Of a stretch of 21,073 bases of DNA, positions 1-8,450 are shown piece by piece. The DNA is from Perkinsus chesapeaki (Eukaryota > Perkinsozoa > Perkinsida > Perkinsidae), in assembly GCA_013115145.1 (NCBI GenBank), contig JAAPAO010000604.1, positions 1-21,073 on the forward strand. Direction: 5' to 3'. Position 1 is the stretch's first letter, and each line of letters starts with the position of its first letter. The notes under the pieces were generated by a model that was not told the origin of the DNA, did no database searches, and saw only the letters and a list, made by a program, of their open reading frames with translations. The position numbers and the translations under genes are program-made.

Positions 1-60
1 TGGTAGGAATATATCATTGGTCAGTTTACTAATGATGACCTGGTGGACGTCAAGACATAC

Positions 61-1767
61 ACCGTTTGATTAAACGGTGGTACATCGAATCTGAGGCGCT
101 CTACCGGCGCCTTGGCATGTTAAGGGTATTACTGACCCTTAACGTGTCTCTAGTCTTGCACTGTATTGACATGGATAACCGAAACCCGAAATACTCCTCA
201 ACCTTTGGGGTGTTCGGGCTTCAGGGTTGTGGTTTCCTCCCGCACTCCCGTGTTCGTTGGGATTTTACACTCCGTTCCTGAAAGGGAACTCCACGTTAGG
301 AAAATACAAGAGTGCATAAGTGTAATAGTCACGAAACGGTTACTAGCTTAACGCTAGAGAAACGCTTTGTGCACACTTACAGCACAAAGAGTATTGTGAC
401 AAAATATTGCGCAGCGCCATGGAACAGTTGTGCCAGTCACTGCCTGTAGTAGATCCGGATACCAATATAGAACCTACTGGGCACCTATTGGGTGTTCTGG
501 CAATGCCGACTGGCATTGTGCGCTGTTGAGCCAATGACAAATTGTGTTATGGTGTCTCCATTTCGATCCACTGTATTTCAATACCGACAATAGCATGCTC
601 CTGAATCCCCAAAGTTCAAGGGTGGCGGTAGTGTCCATCGTATGCTGCTTGTATGCTGACGGTGTCAGTAGTAGATCTACGCTTCGTTGCTGCTCGCTTC
701 ACGGTCGCGTAACTTCGGGATCTCCATCCAGTGGCCACATTGAGTGAAGAGATGTCGCAACGTTCTCTTTGGTTGCGACCAGCTGATGAGCTCTTGATAA
801 ATGATAAATGATGAACTCTTGATGAATACTAGTTTATAAGTCATTTATAGTTTTTTGCTCAACTATATTCCGACAGTTTCGGAACTCTACGAAATATAAT
901 GACATTTGGATTAGGACGTAGGGAAAGGCATACCCTACCTTCAGAGGTTGAAATATAGCTCAAACAGAGTACAATGTACTCAGTACATGGCAGGCTAATT
1001 TTTCCCTGCCCCCCGAGTGTTTGCGCCCTCTGGGTGTCCAACCGGTTGGGCCCCTATGCTGGCCACTGGCAGGGCAACAGCAGAATTTCAGAACGGGTGT
1101 ATCCCATCTGATCCAGTATAATTACGTCCAGTGGCCAGTTAGTCCAGTGGTGCCATTTTCTCTTCTCTGTTGATCCATCATCATTTGATCCATCTTTATT
1201 TCATCCAGCTTGGCAGTTTTCCATTCGTTTCAGAAGAAAAAAGGTGTTCGTCCAGTACCATTTCAATGAAATTTTCATCCAACGTATACGTCCTACTCGA
1301 CTCGACTGTGGTAGAGCATAGTATGAACAGTTCGTATTACAGCATAGCCTAGTTCATAGTCTGATACAACTTTAGCAACCACGACTATACGGCAATACAC
1401 GTAGTTTAATGAAGCTCACATATATTAAAACATCAGAAAGATGCGGCTGCAGAAGAGCTGTTGGAGCCTGTTGGCAACAGGCTGTTGCAGGCCCTGCAAC
1501 AGGGTGAACCTGCAATGCAGGGTGAACCCCATCGTAGGCGTCCTGGGACGTTCTCAGCTCTGGTTAGAACAGAGCTGCAGGTTCCAAGATAAGTGATACG
1601 TATATAAATTTTCTAGCAAAATTTCTATAATATCTTCGCACTAGGAACACCCTTTGATCCCCGAGGGTCACATTTCCGTGAGGCTATATGACTCCTCGGT
1701 CGGAGACGAGTATGGTGCTATGTATCGGAAATCCACCGCTGAACAGTCGCCTTTTCTGTCCATGGAC
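61..1767. repeat. Cluster of perfect hairpins/palindromes
   Basis: Perfect stems seen by eye (left arm / right arm): 61-67/72-78 (7 bp, loop 4); 94-99/107-112 (6 bp); 119-127/135-143 (9 bp, loop 7); 343-347/353-357; 365-372/382-389 (8 bp, loop 9); 501-507/512-518 (7 bp, loop 4); 656-660/664-668; 754-761/772-779 (8 bp, loop 10); 974-980/982-988 (7 bp, 1-nt centre); 989-994/1005-1010; 1038-1049 (12-bp palindrome); 1465-1473/1475-1483 (9 bp, 1-nt centre); 1482-1491/1493-1502 (10 bp, 1-nt centre); 1509-1514/1516-1521; 1555-1562/1570-1577 (8 bp, loop 7); 1758-1767 (10-bp palindrome). The arms differ in sequence, so this is a structural rather than a sequence repeat. Function is unknown. Confidence 0.75.
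1500..1528 (+). repeat. Direct repeat CAGGGTGAACC x2
   Basis: The 11-mer CAGGGTGAACC occurs at 1500-1510 and again at 1518-1528, immediately after the 10-bp palindrome at 1482-1502. The bases between and around the copies form another palindrome (CCTGCA/TGCAGG with a 1-nt centre). It looks like local duplication of a palindromic unit. Confidence 0.6.
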
Positions 1768-2043
1768 GGAGACTATCTTAGTGATCACCAAAAGAGGTAG
1801 CGGACCCGTTTTTATTAAAAACTAAATTCAGATAGATCATTGTGGAGCTGCTCAAGTTGAGAAGCTAGTTTTAGTGCACAGTCATGCATCTTCAGTCGTA
1901 GCATCATCCGCTCATACCAACTTTTATCATAAAATACAGAATTATAACAGCATTGACAAATCAGGAGGAATCTTTCTTATTCCTGCGGACCCTCTTCGGG
2001 CTCGACCTGCTGCACTCTCGTACATAGTGTGAGCCACACAGAG

Positions 2044-3993
2044 CTACCTCTCTGATGAAGACTGCCCTGTTATCCTCTTTAGAAGCGAGCCAATCGAAGA
2101 GCCCACACCATTTAATATACCAGGAGATGATACTGCATTGCCTGAAATAACACAGATACGCCCATTTGTTAGAGTGTGCCGCCCCATGTGAAGACATATA
2201 CAGAACATTCTATGGTATAGATAATAATAATACTCATCATAAGTGTATACAATTTACATATCACTATAAATCGGATACTATCAATACTCGCGGAAAGATC
2301 TACATGACACATTCCAAGCACGTCACGTTGGACCGCCTCGAGAAGCAGGAATTGATAATGAAGTGACCAAAGTACGTTATGGAGAATACGAGATGGAATT
2401 CACGAGCGGAAGTATGTCGCAGTGAAATAAGTGATCCTGGCCGGGTTCGAACTTGCCTTTGGTGAAGGATCTTTGCGCGGTGCTTTTCCTCCTCATAAAC
2501 CTAACTCCCTTCACACTCTTTCTCTTCACACCCTTCACCCGTTTATCATTCAACTCTTGGCTTGGTGATGATCTCAGACTCACTGGTCTAGAGGACGCCA
2601 TCGATGAAAGCATGGAGGAACTCTCAGAGACAACAGTTGTGTTGTTAGCCGAGGGGCTCATCACCGAGCTTGCCAGGCTTGACCGATTCGCCGGAGAACT
2701 AAATAACGGAACAGCTCTAGCAACACTGAGGGGAATGGGACATCACCTGATCCTCCGGTGAAATTGGTCGTTCACCTGAGGACAATAAAAATGAAATTAC
2801 TTGCGGAGTTAGTAGCTGCGCTGCAACAACGCCTGCGGTTGAAAATTAAACACCGACTAGTGACTAGTTTGTCCCAAAAAGCTGATAACGAAATACTAAA
2901 ATATTAACATTTGCATGATTGGCAGTGTATTTTACAATGCTCTATCAGTAGCCTGAGTTGTACAACATTCCTTTAGTCGATAGCTCTTATGGTCAATCTA
3001 TCTAGTTTGAACTCTATGATGCATATATTCTGACACTTACCTTTTCGAGGAAAAAGCCACCTCAGCCCTGTAAAACACACACGCGGCAATAATGTAGTTT
3101 CCAAGGCTCACAAACACCCTTACAGAGGTCTCCCCGCCGTTGCTGCCTTCCTTCCCTCTCAACTCCTTGACCTCCTTCTCAAGACTCTCCACAACAGTTT
3201 TATGATAGTTAAGCTCATCTTGGCTCTGATTAAACAGAGTCTTCCAATACTCCACATCACATTCGAGTGATTCCATCTCGCATTCTGAGAGACTGCCAAT
3301 CGGACAATCGTCTCAGAGGAAGAATTCCAGTCTAATGCGACTTCATTATCAGACATAAAATGTCAACAATCAACCCTTTCGAACGAGAACGACATGATGG
3401 AATAGCTTACGCTCAGATCGAGCGCTTCGCAGAGGCCTCACAGAGATGTCCTCCTTGAAGACCAACAAATCTTCCTAATGTGACGATATATTATTGGAAC
3501 AGCTAGAAGCAATCTTGCTAGACCAAAATGATGCGCCAAATTCGTTCCTCCTGGTAGGGCTCCATGACCCTCCACGGAAATGGTAGGGAGCTCATACCCG
3601 CACATTAATGCGGCTTCCGAATCCCGAACGAGAGGACGCTCACCTAAGAGATCAATGAGATCGTCCACTTCCTCCTTGCCATAGAAGGCCTTCCCTCTCT
3701 CCTCAACTTCATACGGTGCAAGCCTCACCATACAAGAGAACGTGCTTCCGCTGCTGCTACCAGTGCCGCGCTCCGACACACACCTGGCACCAAAATGCTG
3801 AGGTCAGTTATTCTCCGAATCTTTACTCCTCAGTGGGGTTGTCTTCTTGGGAAAGAACTCCGGGGTCGGACACAGAGCGGACCTTCCCCTCGATCACGTC
3901 TTCTTGAGACTGCCAAATCTTGCGGAACAATTCTTAGATTGCCAAGATTAACACTATCAACTCATCACCGCCCTTCCGATTATTAAACGTCAT
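2044..3993 (-). CDS. Unrecognised multi-exon protein with coiled coil
   Basis: Reconstructed on the minus strand from phase-compatible GT-AG introns: 3993-3955, 3909-3827, 3783-3644, 3470-3411, 3284-3124 (perhaps continuing to about 3041), a Ser-rich exon from 2725 to about 2550, and a last exon 2141-2044 ending in TAG. The first two introns are 45 and 43 nt, like other short introns here. The ATG at 3993 (MTFNNRKGGDELI...) lies 121 bp after the RBM25 stop. Exon 5 encodes a predicted coiled coil (CDVEYWKTLFNQSQDELNY, then VESLEKEVKELRG), superficially like NudE-type dynein regulators; that resemblance is weak. The exon from 2725 is low complexity, rich in Ser, Asn and Thr, then basic (KRVKGVKRKSV). 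Exons after 3124 are uncertain, because the obvious acceptor at 3068 would put a stop in frame. No family is assigned. Confidence 0.45.
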
Positions 3994-4113
3994 CGATAAC
4001 AATGTATCAGCGACAGCAGCCCGCTTACGGCAACTGCCTTAATGTTATACAGTACGGCCAACAGGAGAGTAGGGTCGGATCGCCGAGCCCGCGATCGGTC
4101 ATCTAATCGATTT

Positions 4114-7100
4114 CTAATGCCGACGGCTTCTCCCTCGACTGCGGCTCCGACTAGATCGCCTCGACCGTCTTGGAGAGTGATGCTCGCGCGGCTCCGGAGG
4201 GACCCCGCAAATTTGCATGTGCTTGTAGATGAGCAGCTTCCACATTTTGAGGACGAAAGACTGACAATGATTAAAAATAATGATAAGTTTAATATCGAGG
4301 GAGATTGCAAGTAGAGCAGCGTAAAGCTGGGAATTTCGTCAACTGCGTGCCGCCGGCTTGAGCTGTAAAGGGATTGAGGCAACACAACAAGCTTGAGCCA
4401 AGATGGCTACATTAGCGATAGACCTCTCCTCTAGTGCACATAAGCCTCTAAAGTACTCAAAGCGGGGGACTACTACAATTGAGTAAAATATGAGTAAAAT
4501 GCGCACGCCTCTAAATTGCTCGATGCGAGCAGCCTCTGAAGATGATCGCTAATCTTAACATGAGCAACCAGAAGGGAAAGGTTGCGAGGCTTTACAGTTG
4601 CGTTATAGAAGAGCGCTTTCCCAGAATACCAAGCTATTCCAAGCGGTATCATTATTACTTCAGTTTCATCATCTAAGAAAGGCTTAAGGTCGTTGATACA
4701 CTGCTGCACTGGAGTCTCGGCATCCATCCTCTCCAGTATAAGATTAAGCATTCTAGGCTCCATCACACCTGAGAAAAGATTCTCCCGAGGTTGAATAGGA
4801 TCAGAGGAGTGACTCTACTCAACAGCACTCAAGCCAAATCGGTCTGATCTAGGATAACCAAACGGAAGCCCCACAGGCATCTGTCAGCCTTTGGTTGCAC
4901 ACATTAATTTCCCCACCAAATATACCCTATCATGCTTGAAAAGGTAAAAAGAGATCTCGGACTTTGTTATATAGCAAAAAGCGGCGGCGCTTCCTTACCA
5001 AAGTATTCTGTGAGCTTCTTCTCCAACCATGGCTTCAATTGTAAGCGTAAAACATCAGACTCTTTAAGGGCATGCCAATCCAATTCGAAGTTCATTATTC
5101 CACTTCTAAAGATTAAGGATTACCAAACCCCAACAATTTTGTTATCTTACCTTGATCGAGGCATCGCCCGCAGGAGAGCTTGAGACTGCCGGAGAGCTGC
5201 TTCCTTAGCTTCGTGATCACGAGGCGCTAAAATAAAAATGTCACCCTGCTCAACAAGTAGCTCAAGTTGATTGTTATCTACAACTTATCAAAACCGTATA
5301 AGTAACCTTCTATTTTCTCCCTTTCCCTATTGCCCTCGACTCTCACACATTTGTAATATATGAATATATCACCAACGTTCCCACCTCGAGCACAAACTAG
5401 CACTCATAGATCTCATTGCTGAAAGCCGTTAATAATGCCAAAGGCGATCATGTTACTACCCTACTCCCACAGACTTTGCAACTTTCCAACAGATACGATA
5501 GAAAAACTTTTGTGAGCCCCCTGTTGTAACTTCATTATGTGAACTCCGCATCGTCGTTTTACCCTCTCTACCTTCCATCTGTTGTTGCTGTTGTATCCTT
5601 TGCTGCCTGACATGATCCTCAGCTCTGGTCTCAGCAAACATCTCCTTCGTTTTCTCGATGGATGAACCTGAGATACTCACCAATCGGAGCTACTGTACCA
5701 ATGGCGCTCTATAAATTTTCATTTAACAACTATCGCTACCAGGATTTGCCTCATCTACATATTCCCTCCCAGGGGGCCATTGGGACATATAGGGCCAAAC
5801 GAGGCCAGCGCACAAGAGCCGGAAGGATAGCCTCCGCATGGTAACGATTATACGACGATAATATACAACTATAATAAATTTATTATGATAATAAAGAAGC
5901 TAATAGTCAATTATAACTACCAAATTCACTATTTCAGGTTACGGCTGCCAAACAGTGCACTCGCAGGTCCTATAAACCTATCCCCATATTCGCCGTCATT
6001 CCGCCTTACTACCGCTCTTCCTCTCAGCTTGCTGATCGCCACCAAATCCGAGCTTAGATCGATGATCAATATTTTGTTTCTTTCTCCGTCTAAGCTCCTG
6101 CATCTCCTCCAATAGTTGCCGTCTGGCCTCCTCTTCTCGCCTTTTTCGAGCCTCTTCTTCCTTCCTTCGTCGCTCCTCTTCCTCTTTAATCTCGCGGTGC
6201 TCGGCCGCTCGATCTCTGAAAGAATAGCCGTACAAAAATAACAAACAAACGAATGATCGAAAGACTTTGATGCATCATACGTGACACGACAACGAGTACT
6301 AGTATTACTACAATAACGACTTTACTACACGCCTAACTTTGCCTGTTCAAGCCCTTGTTTATATCAGCACCGTGGCTACACGGTAAAAGGATATAGGCCA
6401 CAACAAGCCGCAATATACAACCCTGAATTCCCCTGTGCCCCTAGACATGTCACACTTCCATTGTGCAAACTGTCCCCCTCCTACTCATCATCAAGCTCCT
6501 CTTCTCTTCTCCGATCCAACCGTCTCGAGCATCGTACAGGACCTTCATTCGGGTTGCCGTCCTAAGATCGCAGACGTGACAGACACAATAATCCAAATCG
6601 ATCACCTGATCGATAAGCTCGAACCTCTCGCTCTCCTCCTGCATTTCCTCCTCGTTCTGTTTCTCCGACTCCAGCTCCCGATCCCTCTCGGTTCTTTCCC
6701 AGTTTCCTTTCCTCCTTTTATATCTACCAAATCTCATACCGCTCTCTCCTCCGAAATGCAGTACTCTTTCCTAATAGATTCCCTCAAATCCGCCCTTCGC
6801 CTCAGCCGTGCCATCTCCCTCGCCGAATCCCTATACCGTTTCGACAACGCCGACTGCGCAGCTCCGGACTCTCCACGGCCACTACGCTCGGCAGATGAGG
6901 CCCGACTTTTCCGGTCACCTCGAGCTCGGGATGCTTCCTAAAGATACTCCATCGCAATACATGGTAAAAACCTTGACAGTGCGCACTCTCGAAGATACTC
7001 CTCCGGAAGTCTTCTCCTTCAACTGCTGCTCCTTCCATTCCTTATTCGCCTCAGTCACCAACGCTTCGACGGCGGCCGCAGTTTCCTTCTCTCGTTGAAT

Positions 7101-8296
7101 ATCAATATCCTCCTGAAGACCACCGTCACTGCGCCACGAAACTCCCCCTTCTACCCTTGCTGTATAGTCATCCACAAGCCTCTGGGCTCGTTCATCGCAC
7201 TTGACCAGGATGCTCTTCCCACCGAGCTCCCGGCCATCGAGCAGCTCAATCGCCCTCCACACGCCACCAGCATCGGCAAACTCACAGTAGCCGAAGTTGA
7301 GCTCTTTCCCAGTAGAAGGGTCAATCTGTCGGCTCCAATTGACAACTGAGTAATGACAAGCTCCATATCGACAACAAACGCAAAAAAAGCCACCTACTTG
7401 TTCCGCACTGGTCCAACAGTTTCCTAACAACAGAGTCATTGATAGCCAAACTGAGCCTGCCCACGTATGCCCGACAGGTCTCCTTCCTTGGGGGCGGCGC
7501 CGTCCTTATCGTCTCCTTCAATTCTACACTGTTATGTGACGGAGTAGCCTGCGGAAGGCCAGAGACCATTCCAGGAAACATGGAGGATTGAGATGACCCT
7601 GGGGGTGGTGGCGGCATGGCTCCACCGAAGAGGCCTGGCGGAGGGGCGGGCGGCTGAGGCAGACCTGGGATATCTGAAATGAAGAGGAGAAATAGTGAAT
7701 GACAAACCGACCATCGAGTGCAATTGCGAACGCTTTGGCAAAGCAAGGCGCCAGTCTCGACCTCTCGACTTTCTCGAAGCCTTCCTTTCAGACTTCCCCC
7801 CAGAAATAAGTGTTTCAGAGCCGGCCTTCTCACACAGTTTCTCTGGCATCGATGCCAGCTGCTGATGGCATTTACTATATAACACATTTTTCCCACATAG
7901 ACACCTTCGATGATGACTCATAGGTCCCCTGTATGAGGCCATGTCGATAATAAGTTCCTATCGGGCTCCAGAGCATCTGGAAACCTCTATTGCCCAACAG
8001 GAGATACGAAATAAGTAGTATCATTATTATTGTATTATAATTGTGTATATTTTTACTCAAGCCACAATAAATGGTCATCCCCACTACTCACTCATGGGCA
8101 TGTGTGGCATACCCGGTGGCATCATCCCTGGCATCATCCCTGGCATAGGGAACGACGGCGGTGGTCCTCCTCCACCTGGTGGAGGGGGAGGCGGAGGTGG
8201 AGGGAACTGTTGTTGATGCTGTTGTTGCTGGTCCGAGTTCGGGAAAGGGAACCCTCCAAAGCCCGCGGGGAACCCCATGCCTGGCGTTGGTAGCAT
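4114..8296 (-). CDS. RBM25: RNA-binding protein 25 (RRM + PWI, Snu71-like)
   Basis: U1 snRNP-associated splicing factor acting in the nucleus. Exons: 8296-8092, 7673-7398, 7345-6999, 6937-6765, 6723-6606, 6561-6485, 6215-6013 (or 6010), an unresolved exon within 5990-5690, 5667-5563, 5226-5151, 5105-4999, 4768-4659, 4260-4114. Domain order matches human RBM25. The N terminus is Pro/Gly/Gln/Met-rich (residues 1-130, polyQ and polyP). The RRM spans about 135-225 (RNP2 AYVGRL, RNP1 LNFGYCEF, then ILVKCDERAQRLVDDY). A long Glu/Arg/Lys-rich helix (EEEERRRKEEEARKRREEEA) follows. The C-terminal PWI domain has the LKPWLEKKLTEYFG, FLDDETE and VLKMWKLLIY blocks and ends in an RS tail (RRSSRSRSRGRSRRH). 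Estimated length is about 670-700 aa, shorter than the human protein (843 aa). The start is the first ATG after a pyrimidine-rich stretch, 154 bp downstream of the PheRS beta stop. The 41-nt intron at 6764-6724 and the 61-nt intron at 6998-6938 are required by frame. Confidence 0.9.
4261..4658 (-). other. Long RBM25 intron (398 nt) between PWI exons
   Basis: The donor follows DDETE at 4659 (GTAATA) and the acceptor CATTGTCAG precedes SFVLKMWKLL at 4260. Both exon ends match consecutive segments of the human PWI domain without gap, which fixes the intron. It holds the SL relic. Confidence 0.8.
4392..4410 (-). other. Spliced-leader (SL) sequence relic inside RBM25 intron
   Basis: The minus strand reads GTAGCCATCTTGGCTCAAG. 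This equals the last 19 of 22 nt of the conserved dinoflagellate/Perkinsus SL (known form CCGTAGCCATYTTGGCTCAAG; the preceding bases here are AAT). It lies in the last RBM25 intron (4658-4261), in sense orientation. The next bases are CT rather than the GT donor that follows the SL in an SL RNA gene, so this is more likely a trace of a reverse-transcribed trans-spliced mRNA than an SL gene. No open frame with an ATG follows before the next RBM25 exon. Confidence 0.75.
5563..6013 (-). other. RBM25 segment with unresolved exon structure
   Basis: The coiled-coil exon ends at 6013 or 6010 (donor GTAGTA or GTAAGG) and a secure exon begins at 5667 (SSIEKTKEMFAETRAEDHV..., followed by polyQ). Between them all three frames of 5845-5745 stay open for about 25-30 codons and none joins both sides in phase with certainty. 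Candidates include a frame reading VWPYMSQWPPGREYVDEANP and another reading ALVRWPRLALYVPMAPW. A small exon near 5972-5945 (GPASALFGS) is also possible. The 5' end of this region contains AT-rich intron-like sequence. Confidence 0.5.
6938..6998 (-). other. RBM25 intron 3 bounded by a direct repeat
   Basis: The intron is 61 nt. GGAGTATCTT occurs across its donor (7001-6992) and again just before its acceptor (6950-6941) on the gene strand, 51 bp apart. The intron is needed to pass from the frame ending KEKTSGG to the frame beginning EASRARGDRKSR. Confidence 0.6.
7843..7858. repeat. 16-bp perfect palindrome in RBM25 intron 1
   Basis: CTGGCATCGATGCCAG equals its own reverse complement with no spacer. 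It lies inside the 418-nt first RBM25 intron (8091-7674). Confidence 0.8.
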
Positions 8297-8450
8297 TGTG
8301 GCAGCAAGGAAAACAATTAGCAGCCTATAACATATCCCAGCAACAACAGCAGCAGCGGCATTGGTACTACACGACACTGGATACTAGTGAGGTAGAAACA
8401 TCATTAGGAATGATAGGCCACCACCACAATCAGCTTGGACATCAGTTATT

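Larger units (their letters stand above)
1..2043. other. Gene-free left flank rich in hairpins
   Basis: I find no supportable gene here. The open frames are short, overlap on both strands and show no family similarity. The stretch is marked by many short perfect inverted repeats (listed separately), an imperfect tandem duplication at 784-802 and 809-827 (TGATGA[A/G]CTCTTGAT), and three copies of the motif CCAGTGG (near 729, 1130 and 1143). It lies downstream of the minus-strand gene ending at 2044, so part of it may be that gene's 3' UTR. Confidence 0.6.

Noticed and set aside
3124-3284. Firm NudE/NDEL1 assignment
   Set aside because: Only a short YWK-plus-coiled-coil resemblance is visible, which any coiled coil could show.
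4042-4314. Plus-strand open frame
   Set aside because: It is the complement of the Arg/Ser-rich RBM25 tail; biased composition keeps both strands open.
3990-4385. Minus-strand open frame across the RBM25 end
   Set aside because: It has no ATG and uses a different frame from the PWI/RS exon, which is supported by family similarity (VLKMWKLLIY).
4392-4410. SL RNA gene
   Set aside because: The SL core is followed by CT instead of a GT donor, lacks the conserved first bases, and lies inside an intron; no Sm-site-like tail is evident.
6435-7098. Plus-strand open frames of 96-168 codons
   Set aside because: They are shadows of the Glu/Arg-rich RBM25 exons.
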